This document shows positions 1-8,921 of a stretch of DNA of 64,000 bases, in pieces (position 1 is the stretch's first letter; each line of letters opens with the position of its first letter). The translations under genes and the position numbers were made by a program. The notes beneath the pieces are model-generated. The model did no database searches. It saw nothing but the letters and a program-made list of their open reading frames with translations, and had not been told where the DNA came from. The stretch is from Oceanobacillus jeddahensis (GTDB lineage: Bacteria; Bacillota; Bacilli; Bacillales; Amphibacillaceae), in NCBI RefSeq assembly GCF_000750635.1, contig NZ_CCDM010000001.1:806001-870000 (forward strand), read 5' to 3'.

Positions 1-287
1 CGCTTCTATCAGCCATTCCCATTCCAGATCCGGATATAGAAGAAAAGCGGGAGCGGATTATCTTAGAAGGGGAATTGCCAAGTCCAATTAACCCGCCCTC
101 AGGCTGTGTATTCCGGACGAGATGTCCGATGGCAATGGATATTTGCAAGGACGTAAAGCCTGTGTGGCAAGAGATTGACCCCGGACATCGAGTTGCCTGT
201 CACCTATATGATACAAATTATAAAGATAGTCCAAGAACCGGGCCGCAGCGGACGAAGGATGTTGTCGAAGAAGAAATCCAATTATAA
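1..287 (+). CDS. Oligopeptide ABC transporter ATP-binding protein, C-terminal fragment
   Basis: Only the last ~95 codons are in the window. They read in frame from base 3 to the TAA at 285-287. The segment contains the oligopeptide/dipeptide transporter C-terminal signature: a proline-rich stretch ([11 protein letters not shown]) followed by F-R-T-R-C-P and a later A-C-H. This signature follows the nucleotide-binding domain in OppF/DppF/AppF-type ATPases that energise peptide uptake. The Walker motifs lie outside the window, so the family is clear but the substrate class (Opp, App or Dpp) is not. It is the last gene of its operon, because the next gene belongs to the sporulation block. Confidence 0.85.
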   Translation, partial: LLSAIPIPDPDIEEKRERIILEGELPSPINPPSGCVFRTRCPMAMDICKDVKPVWQEIDPGHRVACHLYDTNYKDSPRTGPQRTKDVVEEEIQL

Positions 288-608
288 GAAACAGAAGGGT
301 AAAACTCCTGAATGATGTAAGAAAATCAAATGATTCTTTTAAAATGCCCTATAACGAATATTGATTTTTTTGAATGTTTCTTATTTTTAAGTAGAAGAAG
401 AGCAACGATGTTCACGGAATGGAACTTCTCCTTATACGTAAAGCTGTAAAACGAAAGCCATAGAATGTTCTCTGGAAACTAAGGAGATCTTTCTATGGTT
501 TTTAAATTTTTTCTTAAGATAAGGTCTATTTTGCCAAGGAAATGTATAGATTTAATAGTAGGCAAGATAGATAAACAGCTTATAAGTTTTAAGAAAAGGA
601 GGAGAAAT

Positions 609-1826
609 GTGCAAAATAAAAACTATAAACGGAAAAACCAAGCAATTTATAAAAAAATGAAGCAACTAAAACAGAAAAACAAATCACCAAAACAGCCATT
701 GCCGAAAATCGTACCTTTTTCTAATCGAAAATCATTCTATTCTAAACAAAAGCGCCCATCTCCTTGGAAGCAGGTGGTCATTGGTGTTTTTATGACCATG
801 ATTATTTTTATTCTTGCTGTCCCAACATTCGTTGTACAAATTTCAAAGGCAGATAATCAAATTAGCGCTGGTACGGAGATAGTAGATAATGATACAGGAA
901 GTCAAGCTGAAGGAAATGAGACGGAAGACATTGCTGAAGAGGCAGTGTCTGACGGAGAAGCAGTTGAAGTAGGAGCTTCTCCATTTAATGTTTCTGTAAT
1001 GCGCGTGAGCAATGAAGAGGTGGAAAATATTCCAGTAGAGCAATATGTAGCAGGTGTGGTTTCCTCGGAGATGCCTTCAGAATTTGAAATGGAAGCACTA
1101 AAAGCTCAAGCAGTTGCTGCCAGGACATTTACGGTTAACTTTTTATTAAACGGGGAGACAAGTGATAATTATGATGTAACAGATACGACGCAGCATCAAG
1201 TATATAAAAGTGAACAAGAGTTGCAGGAACAGTGGGGAGCAGAATATCATGAAAAAATGAACAAAATCAATCAGGCTGTCAAAGAAACAGAAGGGCAGAT
1301 TATTACCTATAATAGTGCACCAATTACCGCCTCTTTCTTCTCCACAAGTAATGGCTATACAGAAAACTCAGAGGATTATTGGGAAGGTGAGGTTGCTTAC
1401 TTACGCAGTGTAGAGAGCCCATGGGATGAAGCCTCGCCAGAATTTTCCCAACAAACAACACTGACAGTAGCAGAAGTATCCGAGGCTTTAGAAATTCCGC
1501 TCCAAGATGATAAGGCAATCCCGATGGAAGTTAGTCATACGGACAGTGGAAGGGTAGCAGAAATAACAGTAGCCGGAAATACCTTCACTGGACCAGATTT
1601 TCGCGATAAATTAGGTTTAAGATCCAGTGATTTTACTATTGAACAAAGTGACAGTCATCTGATTTTTACAACCCAAGGTTATGGACACGGCGTCGGCATG
1701 AGTCAATACGGAGCTAACGGGATGGCAGCAGAAGGAAAAAATTATGAGGATATTATTCACCATTACTATACAGATGTGGAAATCAGCCAAATAGGTGAAA
1801 TAGCACCGACCCTCGTTTCTAATTAA
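609..1826 (+). CDS. spoIID: Stage II sporulation protein D (peptidoglycan lytic transglycosylase)
   Basis: SpoIID cleaves glycan strands at the engulfing septum with SpoIIM and SpoIIP. I chose the GTG at 609 because AAAGGAGG (595-602) sits 6 nt before it. An in-frame ATG at 495 also has an AAGGAG (481-486) and would add 38 basic residues. From 609 the product is 405 aa: a Lys/Arg-rich cytoplasmic tail, one membrane segment (~residues 53-78), an acidic linker, then the SpoIID/LytB domain. The domain shows E-Q-Y-V-A-G-V-V-S-S-E-M-P, with the family's catalytic Glu near residue 154, and the late Y-G-H-G-V-G-M-S-Q-Y-G motif. The N-terminal basic tail is longer than in B. subtilis. A possible sigma-E -10 (CATAGAAT, 459-466) lies upstream, but I see no convincing -35. 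Confidence 0.93.
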   Translation: MQNKNYKRKNQAIYKKMKQLKQKNKSPKQPLPKIVPFSNRKSFYSKQKRPSPWKQVVIGVFMTMIIFILAVPTFVVQISKADNQISAGTEIVDNDTGSQAEGNETEDIAEEAVSDGEAVEVGASPFNVSVMRVSNEEVENIPVEQYVAGVVSSEMPSEFEMEALKAQAVAARTFTVNFLLNGETSDNYDVTDTTQHQVYKSEQELQEQWGAEYHEKMNKINQAVKETEGQIITYNSAPITASFFSTSNGYTENSEDYWEGEVAYLRSVESPWDEASPEFSQQTTLTVAEVSEALEIPLQDDKAIPMEVSHTDSGRVAEITVAGNTFTGPDFRDKLGLRSSDFTIEQSDSHLIFTTQGYGHGVGMSQYGANGMAAEGKNYEDIIHHYYTDVEISQIGEIAPTLVSN

Positions 1827-1838
1827 GCGAGGGTTTTT
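1809..1838 (+). terminator. Rho-independent terminator overlapping the spoIID stop
   Basis: ACCCTCG (1809-1815) pairs with CGAGGGT (1828-1834) and is followed by a short T-run. The left arm lies in the last codons of spoIID and the loop contains the TAA stop. Confidence 0.75.
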
Positions 1839-2194
1839 GGATTGATCGGAAAATCATATAAAATCGTTACTTTTGTTCCATATCTTTACGTGCGCTGTTA
1901 CATATATGGCAGGCAGGAGTGGAAATATAGTAATTATACCAATTAGCAGATCAAAAAATAGGGGCATACAGGACATATTTACATACAGAGGTATGCTTAT
2001 ATTCGTTGTGAGAATCACTGAACGACCGCTATTCTACTTTCTTTTTGTCATTGATTACGTTCATAATAAAAGTACGATAGCACATCTATTAAAACCTCTT
2101 TCAAAACTACTTGTTATGAAAATCAAAAAATTTTTTTCATAGTCATGTATATAATTCTCTTTTTCTGCTCACAATGGTTGCAGAGGTGATGAAA
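1839..2194. other. Intergenic region spoIID-spoIIQ, no gene supported
   Basis: An 89-codon open frame on the plus strand (1873-2142) has no ribosome-binding site and no recognisable domain, so I do not call it. The region should carry the sigma-F promoter of spoIIQ, as in B. subtilis, but I could not find a convincing matching hexamer pair by eye. Confidence 0.4.
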
Positions 2195-3073
2195 ATGAAA
2201 GAGGAATTCAAAGGCCCAAAAAATAAATGGAGCCAAATTTTCCGCAAGAAATGGTTTTTCCCAGCATTGTATTTAAGTATAGCAGCTGTTTTATTAGCGG
2301 CAGTCGTTTGGTATCAAAATGCAGGATCTGATGTTTCAGAACCGGCCGATCAAAGGAATGGAGAAGAGGATTATCTTCCAGTAATGAATGAAGAAGATTC
2401 CGTTCCAGTAGTTGATCAGCAGGAATTGGTAGGAATGCCAATTGAAAACACAGATGAAGCAGAAATCGTAACTAAATTTTTTGATTACAACGCAGACCAG
2501 GAAGACAGAGAAAATGCACTTGTACTTTACAACAATCGTTACTATCAAAGTACAGGAGTAGATATTGCAGCAGCTGACGCAGAAACATTTGATGTTTTGG
2601 CTTCCATCAGTGGAACCGTAGAAGAAGTGAAGGAAGATCCGTTACTAGGCAACGTGGTTGTTTTATCTCACAATGATGATTTAAAAACGTATTATGCTAG
2701 TCTTGAAGATGTAGCTGTCTCTGTAAGTGATCAGATCGCACAAGGAGACAAGCTTGGAACAGCTGGTAAAAACTTGTTTGGGAAAGATAATGGAACACAC
2801 TTACATTTCGAAATCCGTAAAGACGGAAAAGAAGTAAATCCTGAAAGCTATTTTGAGCAGCCGGTCTCCAGCATTGCTGTAGAAGAAAGTGCTGAGCAGG
2901 ATGAAGCAGTTAGTGATGAACCAAGCGATGAACCAACTTCAGGAGAAGATGTTGTAGAGCCTGAAGAAGACGCAGAAGATACAGAAGAAGATGTGGAAGA
3001 AGATGCAGAACAAGAAGAAACACCAAGCGAAGATGAAGAAATTGACGTAGAATTAGACGAGTCAGAAGAATAA
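2195..3073 (+). CDS. spoIIQ: Stage II sporulation protein Q (forespore LytM-like channel protein)
   Basis: SpoIIQ is a forespore membrane protein that binds SpoIIIAH across the intermembrane space and supports sigma-G activity. The ATG at 2195 is preferred over 2174 because AGAGGTGA lies just upstream and the resulting start (M-K-E-E) matches B. subtilis (M-R-E-E). It is 292 aa: a short basic tail, one membrane segment (~residues 20-42), a degenerate M23/LytM domain (~115-215) and a long Glu/Asp tail. The second metal motif H-L-H-F-E is present. The first HxxxD ligand set reads S-T-G-V-D, so the His is replaced by Ser as in B. subtilis. This indicates a non-hydrolytic structural version. Confidence 0.95.
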   Translation: MKEEFKGPKNKWSQIFRKKWFFPALYLSIAAVLLAAVVWYQNAGSDVSEPADQRNGEEDYLPVMNEEDSVPVVDQQELVGMPIENTDEAEIVTKFFDYNADQEDRENALVLYNNRYYQSTGVDIAAADAETFDVLASISGTVEEVKEDPLLGNVVVLSHNDDLKTYYASLEDVAVSVSDQIAQGDKLGTAGKNLFGKDNGTHLHFEIRKDGKEVNPESYFEQPVSSIAVEESAEQDEAVSDEPSDEPTSGEDVVEPEEDAEDTEEDVEEDAEQEETPSEDEEIDVELDESEE

Positions 3074-3096
3074 TAGACAACAGCTTGGGAAAACCA

Positions 3097-3138
3097 AAAA
3101 AATCCGGTGATGGTCATACATTGCCGGATTTTTTTAAA
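3097..3138 (+). terminator. Terminator downstream of spoIIQ
   Basis: AAAATCCGG-tga-TG is complementary to CA-TTG-CCGGATTTT, followed by a run of T residues. This is a classic intrinsic terminator directly after spoIIQ. Confidence 0.8.
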
Positions 3139-3390
3139 TTTTTAATGGAGGTATTATTTACCCGGAGTTTAGTAAATGATATGCTTTCTAAAAAAATACA
3201 CCTTGTCCCCCTGATTATTTGTACAAATCTAAGCATAAAGGAACACTTTTTTTAATATGATGATATTACAAACCATGCAATCGAACTGTCTGAGGTGAAA
3301 AGACATGTAATTTAGAAGTATCCTTCATCAAAAGTGGACCCTTTTTTCTTTTATAGACCAGTGACTACATAAAAAATAGTCAACCGCTTA

Positions 3391-3419
3391 TTTATAAGTC
3401 CTATCCCAAAACATACACC
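3391..3419 (+). promoter_or_regulatory. Possible sigma-E promoter of spoIIID
   Basis: CATACACC (3412-3419) is close to the sigma-E -10 consensus CATACANT. An AT-rich TTTATAAG (3391-3398) lies 13 nt upstream in the -35 position. spoIIID is a mother-cell sigma-E gene in B. subtilis. The -35 match is weak. Confidence 0.4.
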
Positions 3420-3465
3420 CTGTCCAAGCGACACCTCGGAATTACAACTTAGGGGGGCGAACGGT

Positions 3466-3795
3466 GTGCATGATTACATCAAAGAAAGGACAATCAAAAT
3501 AGGGAGGCATGTAGTAGAAACAAGAAAAACAGTGCGAACCATTGCAAAAGAGTTTGGCGTATCAAAAAGTACAGTTCATAAAGATCTGACAGAACGTCTG
3601 CCAGAAATAAATCCCAAATTGGCATTAGAAGTAAAAGAAATACTGGAGTATCATAAAGCAATCCGGCATTTGCGCGGGGGAGAAGCTACACGAAAAAAAT
3701 ATAAAACACCAAAAGAGGAAGAACGATTAAAAGAATCAAAAATCACGCAACAATTCTTATCTTCATCGAATAGACCAAAAACACAAGGAAGTTAA
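3466..3795 (+). CDS. spoIIID: Stage III sporulation transcriptional regulator SpoIIID
   Basis: A small mother-cell DNA-binding regulator that switches many sigma-E genes on or off during sporulation. The start is GTG at 3466 (GTG CAT GAT), preceded by AGGGGGG at 3451-3457. The product has 109 residues and begins H-D-Y-I-K-E-R-T-I-K-I-G, nearly identical to the B. subtilis family. The helix-turn-helix is visible at T-V-R-T-I-A-K-E-F-G-V-S-K-S-T-V-H-K-D-L. The basic C-terminal end (Lys/Arg-rich after R-H-L-R-G-G-E-A) is longer than the ~93 aa B. subtilis protein. It is followed by a structured repeat, not by mbl directly. Confidence 0.97.
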   Translation: MHDYIKERTIKIGRHVVETRKTVRTIAKEFGVSKSTVHKDLTERLPEINPKLALEVKEILEYHKAIRHLRGGEATRKKYKTPKEEERLKESKITQQFLSSSNRPKTQGS

Positions 3796-3845
3796 AAAAA
3801 TAGTCAAGCAGTCTTTATTTGTAAATAAAATTGACTCAATTTTTC

Positions 3846-4560
3846 ACCTAAGAATAAGCATATATGACTTGCTATCTCAGGATGAACATGTTCTCCAGTA
3901 CCATGCTTGTTTTTGGTTAAATATCCGACCATTATGGAATTGGTGATTGTGCATAGCTCCGCTCCGGCCAACCACTCCGCTTTCCGACGTACAAATGTTT
4001 TCGATGGGGCGAGTAATCGCAGTCCCAGGAGTCACGGGTTTAGCCTGCAAACCACTTAAGAGGAGTCTGCGTGGTTGGCCTCCGCTCAGTTAGGATTCTA
4101 CAGCGAATATAAGAAATAACATTTTGATGAGTTGGACGAAATAGCAGCTTTCCCCTGAACAATCATTCATGACAGCATGGATATGAAAATACAGGGAATA
4201 GTTTTTATGCACAGAAAGTAATCTTAGCGAAACATTTTATCATGCAGCATGAAAAATATGTTCTATCTGATCAAACATCTATTAGGTAAGTTGTTTTCCT
4301 ACGTATAGAACATCGAACTAGCGGAGGCGGACCGTTTTGACTCCTGAGGGATCAGCACCATCTGAAGATCCACTTTTGCCAAGTGCTCTTCTTGGCAAAA
4401 GTTAGCTGAAGAGCGTGCCCCTAGGAAAGCAAAACGGTCCGCCGCAGCGGTGTCTTACTCTTTACCTTCTCACCTTTGTCAACTGATGTAGGGGAGAAAC
4501 GATTAACTCCTGTTTCTATGGAGATGAAGTTTCTTTTTAAGGTGCGAAAGTTGAAAAATT
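3846..4560 (+). repeat. Structured dispersed repeat, copy 1 (~715 bp, non-coding)
   Basis: This block between spoIIID and mbl recurs in the same orientation at 20571-21330. It starts at ACCTAAGAATAAGCATATAT in both copies and includes long identical runs. Two large hairpins are visible. The first pairs GGCCAACCAC (3966-3975) with GTGGTTGGCC (4071-4080). The second pairs GGCGGACCGTTTTG (4326-4339) with CAAAACGGTCCGCC (4430-4443) and encloses a perfect inner hairpin, CTTTTGCCAAG (4373-4383) with CTTGGCAAAAG (4391-4401). There is no sustained open frame and no transposase. It could be a non-autonomous mobile element or a repeated structured RNA or DNA element. Confidence 0.85.
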
Positions 4561-4748
4561 GATAAATACGTTCAAGAGCAGTAGAACAATCGTTAAAAGC
4601 GTTTTACTGCTTTTTAATGTGGCAAAAACAGATTTGATTAAATTGCCTGACTAAAAAACTTCATCCATATAATTGGAATTTTTGTAATAGCTCCAATCAA
4701 AAAAAATCAAAAAAAACTTATTTTCATACAGTTAATTACTGTGTTTTG

Positions 4749-4757
4749 TGGTAAAAT
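4749..4757 (+). promoter_or_regulatory. Putative extended -10 promoter of mbl
   Basis: TGG-TAAAAT (4749-4757) fits the extended -10 pattern TGnTATAAT about 65 nt before the mbl start. No good -35 is visible at the proper distance, so the call rests on the extended -10. Confidence 0.4.
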
Positions 4758-4821
4758 AGTATACTAGTAGCATTTTGTCTTAGGACGGTGCAAGATAGTA
4801 ACGCTAGGAGGATTTAGATTC

Positions 4822-5823
4822 ATGTTTTCCAGAGATATAGGGATTGATCTTGGTACCGCAAATGTATTGATACATGTAAAGGGAAAAGGAATAGTTTTAA
4901 ATGAACCATCCGTCGTTGCCATGGATCGTAATACGAACCGTGTGCTTGAAGTTGGAGAAGAAGCCCGCCGTATGGTTGGACGTACACCGGGTAATATAGA
5001 AGCGCTACGTCCATTAAAGGACGGCGTTATTGCTGATTTTGATGTAACAGAAGCCATGTTAAGATATTTTATAAATAAAATTAACGTTAAAGGTGTTTTA
5101 TCAAAGCCAAGAATGCTTATTTGCTGCCCGACAAACATTACAAAAGTGGAGCAAAAAGCAATTAAAGAAGCAGCAGAAAAGTCTGGTGGTAAACGCATAT
5201 ACTTAGAAGAAGAACCTAAAGTAGCTGCGGTTGGTGCTGGAATGGATATTTATCAACCGAGCGGAAATATGGTCGTTGATATTGGTGGCGGTACAACGGA
5301 TGTGGCTGTATTGTCTATGGGCGGCATTGTAACCTCCCAATCCATAAAAATGGCCGGAGATAAGTTTGATTGGGATATTCTTAACTACATTAAAAAACAA
5401 TATAAACTGCTTATCGGGGAACGTACTGCAGAAGATATTAAAATTAATGTAGCTACTGTATTCCCTGGTTCGCGTAAAGAGTCAATGGATATCAGAGGAC
5501 GTGATATGGTATCCGGACTGCCAAGAACAATAACGATTGAATCTGAGGAAATTCAGCAAGCATTAATGGAATCAGTCGCACTGATTGTTCAAGCTGCCAA
5601 ACAAGTGCTTGAGCACACCCCGCCGGAATTATCAGCAGATATTATTGATCGAGGCGTCATTCTAACAGGTGGTGGTGCACTACTGCACGGAATTGACCAA
5701 CTATTAGCAGAAGAGCTGAAGGTTCCTATCTTTATTGCAGAGGATCCAATGGATTGTGTAGCTAAAGGAACAGGAATTATGCTTGAAAACATTGATAAAC
5801 TTGAAAAAAGAAGTGTGAACTAA
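4822..5823 (+). CDS. mbl: MreB-like rod-shape actin homologue Mbl
   Basis: A bacterial actin that organises lateral-wall peptidoglycan and teichoic-acid synthesis. It has 333 aa, the usual length. Actin-type nucleotide motifs are visible: D-I-G-I-D-L-G-T-A-N at the N-terminus (phosphate 1), D-I-G-G-G-T-T-D-V-A in the middle (phosphate 2), and L-T-G-G-G-A-L-L near the C-terminus (adenosine). AGGAGG lies 10 nt before the ATG. Position after spoIIID and before flhO/flhP is the B. subtilis arrangement and distinguishes mbl from mreB (next to mreCD) and mreBH. Confidence 0.95.
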   Translation: MFSRDIGIDLGTANVLIHVKGKGIVLNEPSVVAMDRNTNRVLEVGEEARRMVGRTPGNIEALRPLKDGVIADFDVTEAMLRYFINKINVKGVLSKPRMLICCPTNITKVEQKAIKEAAEKSGGKRIYLEEEPKVAAVGAGMDIYQPSGNMVVDIGGGTTDVAVLSMGGIVTSQSIKMAGDKFDWDILNYIKKQYKLLIGERTAEDIKINVATVFPGSRKESMDIRGRDMVSGLPRTITIESEEIQQALMESVALIVQAAKQVLEHTPPELSADIIDRGVILTGGGALLHGIDQLLAEELKVPIFIAEDPMDCVAKGTGIMLENIDKLEKRSVN

Positions 5824-5830
5824 AGATTAG

Positions 5831-5874
5831 AGGCTGGCAGAATAGCTTCTTTTATACTGCCAGCCTTAAAATTT
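5831..5874 (+). terminator. Terminator between mbl and flhO
   Basis: AGGCTGGCAG (5831-5840) pairs perfectly with CTGCCAGCCT (5857-5866), followed by an imperfect T tract (TAAAATTTT). It ends only 17 nt before flhO, so any read-through would feed the next operon. Confidence 0.7.
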
Positions 5875-5891
5875 TCGGAGGAGGAAGCTTT

Positions 5892-6701
5892 GTGTTAAGA
5901 GGTTTATATGGAGCAGCAAGTGGTATGATAACGCAACAGCGACAACAAGAAGCATTGTCTAATAATATTGCCAATGCCAATACTCCAGGATATAAAGCTG
6001 ACCAAACAGCAATTCGTGCTTTTCCAGAATTATTAATTCAGCAAAGCGGCGGAGGGAACACCATTCCAACCACACAAGGAGGATTTAATATTCCATTATC
6101 CCGTCAATTAGGCGGTATGAATACAGGAGTATATGTCCAGGAAACAATCCCTCACTTTGCACAAGGGGATCTCGTTGAATCGGGATTGCCGACGGATGTT
6201 GCCATTCAACAGAGAGAAGTTCCTGATGAAACTGGTGCCATCTTTTTCTCCGTTCAAAATGAGGATGGAGATGTCCGCTATACTCGAAATGGAAATTTTA
6301 CCATTGATGCAGAGGGATACCTTGTGACGAATCAAGGATATTATGTTTTAGATGAAGACGGCAATAACATCCAGACAGATGGAACAGTGGATACTATTAC
6401 CCCGGAAGGAGTCATACCGACAGAAGGTGGAGATGTGACACTTGGTACACAGTATGTCGCCGATGTAAACACATTGACGAAAGAAGGAAATGATCTTTTT
6501 CAGGGTGATGGAGAGGCAGTACCCGCTGATGCAGATTATGTATTACAGCAGGGCACATTAGAACAATCGAATGTAAATACAGAGCAAGCAATGACCGATA
6601 TGATGAATGCGTACCGATTATTTGAAAGTAATCAGCGCGTATTGCGGGTATATGATGAGAGTCTTGGAAAAGCAGTTACAGAAGTTGGCCGATTAGGTTA
6701 A
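5892..6701 (+). CDS. flhO: Flagellar hook-basal body rod protein FlhO
   Basis: A distal-rod/hook-type axial protein of the FlgF/FlgG family. It starts at GTG 5892 behind GGAGGAGG. The N-terminus has the axial-protein signature (L-S-N-N-I-A-N-A-N-T-P-G-Y-K) and the C-terminus has the matching helix with L-E-Q-S-N-V-N and N-A-Y-R. These two helices form the coiled coil of the rod. At 269 aa, and with flhP immediately downstream (13 nt gap), it matches the B. subtilis flhO-flhP pair located away from the main fla/che operon. No classical sigma-D promoter was seen in the short upstream gap. Confidence 0.92.
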   Translation: MLRGLYGAASGMITQQRQQEALSNNIANANTPGYKADQTAIRAFPELLIQQSGGGNTIPTTQGGFNIPLSRQLGGMNTGVYVQETIPHFAQGDLVESGLPTDVAIQQREVPDETGAIFFSVQNEDGDVRYTRNGNFTIDAEGYLVTNQGYYVLDEDGNNIQTDGTVDTITPEGVIPTEGGDVTLGTQYVADVNTLTKEGNDLFQGDGEAVPADADYVLQQGTLEQSNVNTEQAMTDMMNAYRLFESNQRVLRVYDESLGKAVTEVGRLG

Positions 6702-6714
6702 GGAGGAATCTGAC

Positions 6715-7533
6715 ATGTCACGTATGATGAATCAAGCAGCAGTAACTATGAATCAAATCCAGAACAAGCTCGATGTTATTGGGAATAATATCGCTAATAA
6801 CAATACAACTGGATATAAAAACAGACAAGTTGAATTCTCTTCCTTACTAAGCCAACAAATTAATAATCTAAATACTCCGGAAAATGCGGAAGGCAGGCTG
6901 ACCCCTGATGGAATTCGTGTTGGAGCAGGAGCCGGATTAGGTGCAATTCATTTAAATCAGCTGCAAGGAAGTCTTATCGAAACAGACCGTACGCTGGATG
7001 CCGCGTTAACGGAAGAAAATACATTTTTTCAAGTGAACCGCGTAGAGAATGGACAAGAAGAAACAGTCTACACAAGAGATGGTTCCTTTTTCCTTTCCCC
7101 TCAAGAAGGAGGCGTACTTGCCTTGACAACTTCTGATGGACATCCTGTTATCGGCCAAGGCGGGCCCATTGAAATTCAAGATGGGTTTGATGCGGTTGAA
7201 TTCAATGATCAGGGTCAATTGATCGTAACTAGAGGCGATGAGCAAGCGGCAGAAGCTGAATTGGCTATTGTGGAAGCGGTACGGCCCAGCGCTTTGGAAG
7301 CAGAAGGAGATAATTTCTTCTCGGTAACAGCAGAAGCTGATATCGAGGAAATCATGCAAGTATATAATGGAGAAGGTTCTGTGATACATGCACAAGCTTT
7401 GGAACAATCGAATGTGGATTTATCACAGGCGATGACGGATATGACTGCTGCTCAGCGGCTTTATCAATTTAATTCACGCTCTATTTCCATGGGAGATCAA
7501 ATGCTTGGATTAGTGAATACGATTCGTTCTTAA
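6715..7533 (+). CDS. flhP: Flagellar hook-basal body rod protein FlhP
   Basis: A second FlgF/FlgG-family rod protein and paralogue of flhO, cotranscribed with it. AAGGAGG precedes the ATG by about 8 nt. The N-terminal signature I-G-N-N-I-A-N-N-N-T-T-G-Y-K and the C-terminal L-E-Q-S-N-V-D-L-S-Q-A-M-T-D-M are clear. It is 272 aa. With FlhO it is thought to build the distal rod connecting the basal body to the hook. Confidence 0.92.
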   Translation: MSRMMNQAAVTMNQIQNKLDVIGNNIANNNTTGYKNRQVEFSSLLSQQINNLNTPENAEGRLTPDGIRVGAGAGLGAIHLNQLQGSLIETDRTLDAALTEENTFFQVNRVENGQEETVYTRDGSFFLSPQEGGVLALTTSDGHPVIGQGGPIEIQDGFDAVEFNDQGQLIVTRGDEQAAEAELAIVEAVRPSALEAEGDNFFSVTAEADIEEIMQVYNGEGSVIHAQALEQSNVDLSQAMTDMTAAQRLYQFNSRSISMGDQMLGLVNTIRS

Positions 7534-7589
7534 ACTTCACTCCACACCGTGCTTTATCAGTAGAGTGAACAAGGCTATATACTGTTAAT

Positions 7590-7629
7590 GTTCAAAAAGG
7601 ATATATTAGTTATAGTGAGCTTTTTGGAC
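7590..7629. repeat. Short inverted repeat between flhP and the epuA-like gene
   Basis: GTTCAAAAAG (7590-7599) and CTTTTTGGAC (7620-7629) form an imperfect 10-bp inverted repeat with a 20-nt loop. It has no strong T-run. The arm sequence resembles the terminal repeats of the element at 30867-31071, so it may be a remnant of that element or a weak terminator. Confidence 0.45.
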
Positions 7630-7653
7630 ATCTATTTGTAAGGAGTTAAAGAA

Positions 7654-7986
7654 ATGACCCAAAATCCATCTTCACAAAATACCTCACCTAAGGCGAAGCA
7701 AGAAACAGCTGCGGCTAGTGAGGAACAAGAAATACAACAAGAAACTTCCAGAAAAAAGGAAAGAAAAGGAAAAAAGCAGCGTAAACGTAGACAGAAGCTT
7801 AGTAAGCCACGATTACGTATTTTTCCAATTTGGTTACGAATTATCGTCATTCTGATATTTGCTGTAACAGTTTTTGTTATCGGGTTAATGATTGGTTTCG
7901 CTGTTCTTGGTGACGGTTCGCCACTAGAAGTTCTGCGCTTAGAGACCTGGCAGCACATCATTGACATTGTAAATAAAACAGATTAA
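7654..7986 (+). CDS. EpuA-like single-pass membrane protein
   Basis: A 110-aa protein: a charged, Gln/Lys/Arg-rich cytoplasmic half (residues 1-58), one transmembrane helix (~66-88) and a conserved C-terminal patch (G-D-G-S-P-L-E-V-L, then E-T-W-Q-H-I-I-D-I-V). That pattern is the EpuA family, often annotated as an RNA polymerase beta subunit although it has no polymerase features. The function is not established. It commonly sits between flhP and fabZ in Bacillaceae, as here. AAGGAG lies 10 nt upstream of the ATG. A hairpin terminator follows at once. Confidence 0.75.
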   Translation: MTQNPSSQNTSPKAKQETAAASEEQEIQQETSRKKERKGKKQRKRRQKLSKPRLRIFPIWLRIIVILIFAVTVFVIGLMIGFAVLGDGSPLEVLRLETWQHIIDIVNKTD

Positions 7987-8018
7987 AACATATTCGATGA
8001 TGGACGGATATGTTTTGC
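7985..8018 (+). terminator. Terminator after the epuA-like gene
   Basis: AAAACATAT (7985-7993) pairs with ATATGTTTT (8008-8016). The right arm ends in four T residues. Confidence 0.6.
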
Positions 8019-8130
8019 TGCATTTTTATACGGCGAAAAAGGCAAGAGGATGATTGAATAAAAGTAATTCTGCAGCCAGTACATTTCTGGTAATAATTCA
8101 TACATACATAAAAAAGGAGCTGAAAAAATA

Positions 8131-8550
8131 ATGGATATTCAACAAATTAAAGAAGTTCTTCCACATCGTTATCCGTTTTTATTAGTAGATCAAGTGAAAG
8201 AAATAGAAGAGGGAAAGAAAGTAACAGCTATCAAAAATGTAACAGCGAACGAGCCATTTTTCCCTGGCCATTTCCCTGACTATCCAGTCATGCCTGGTGT
8301 CCTTATTTTAGAAGCCCTTGCACAAACAGGTGCAATAGCTGTTTTAGGCATCGAAGAAAACAAAGGGAAAATTGGCTTTTTAGCGGGAGTAGATAAATGC
8401 CGCTTCAAACGTCAAGTAAAGCCGGGAGATCAACTGGAACTAGTAGTTGAAATTATTCGCATGAAAGGTCCAATTGGCAAAGGAAAGGGCGTCGCAACTG
8501 TAAATGGAGAAGTTGCATGTGAAGCAGAAATTACATTTGCAATTAAATAA
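8131..8550 (+). CDS. fabZ: 3-hydroxyacyl-[acyl-carrier-protein] dehydratase FabZ
   Basis: FabZ dehydrates beta-hydroxyacyl-ACP in type II fatty-acid synthesis, in the cytoplasm. At 139 aa it is full length with a single hot-dog domain. The catalytic histidine (His47, in F-F-P-G-H-F-P) and glutamate (Glu61, in L-I-L-E-A-L-A-Q) are present, as is the early H-R-Y-P-F-L-L-V-D motif. AAAGGAGCTG precedes the ATG. As in B. subtilis (ywpB), it stands alone near the mbl-flhOP block and not in the main fab operon. Confidence 0.96.
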   Translation: MDIQQIKEVLPHRYPFLLVDQVKEIEEGKKVTAIKNVTANEPFFPGHFPDYPVMPGVLILEALAQTGAIAVLGIEENKGKIGFLAGVDKCRFKRQVKPGDQLELVVEIIRMKGPIGKGKGVATVNGEVACEAEITFAIK

Positions 8551-8681
8551 AATATTTTTCCGAAATAAAAATAAAATGTAATAAATTTCCTGAATGAATA
8601 TGTATAAGAAATGTATGATTCCTCTTTTCTGGGTTAACCTAATTTCGAGCAATAGGTTATTTTAGAAAGGAGGAAATTTTT

Positions 8682-8909
8682 ATGAAAAAGGTGTTATTAA
8701 AAGTTGGTGCTTCTGCCTTAGCTCTTACATTGATGACTGGATGTGGTACATCAAATGATAATGAGCCGGCAGATGAGAACCCGACCATTGATCATGAAGA
8801 AAGAGAAGATGAATTTAACGGAAACAACAATGATAACAATGACAATGATCCAATGGATGAAAATAACTTCGATGAACGAGAAGAAGAAATGCCACGTAAC
8901 AATGAATAA
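8682..8909 (+). CDS. Small acidic lipoprotein, function unknown
   Basis: A 75-aa product with a lipoprotein signal (M-K-K, hydrophobic core, lipobox L-M-T-G-C, Cys21). The rest is almost entirely Asp/Asn/Glu and low complexity. The AGAAAGGAGG site upstream is strong. No catalytic domain is visible. Acidic surface lipoproteins of this kind are common in halotolerant bacilli. It is convergent with the opuA operon and shares the terminator that follows. Confidence 0.7.
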   Translation: MKKVLLKVGASALALTLMTGCGTSNDNEPADENPTIDHEEREDEFNGNNNDNNDNDPMDENNFDEREEEMPRNNE

Positions 8910-8921
8910 TAACCTCTAAAC

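Noticed and set aside
495-608. Longer spoIID start at ATG 495
   Set aside because: It has a usable AAGGAG, but the GTG at 609 has a better AAAGGAGG and leaves a product nearer to the family length. It was kept as an alternative, not as the call.
1873-2142. 89-codon open frame between spoIID and spoIIQ
   Set aside because: No ribosome-binding site, no recognisable domain and atypical composition. The interval is expected to hold promoter sequence.
2848-3117. Minus-strand Ser-rich open frame opposite the spoIIQ tail
   Set aside because: It is the antisense of a Glu/Asp repeat region; such codons always give a Ser-rich shadow frame.
3846-4560. Structured repeat read as an rRNA or tRNA gene or a CRISPR array
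   Set aside because: No tRNA cloverleaf, no rRNA-like conserved sequence and no regularly spaced short repeats. The hairpins are single and very long.
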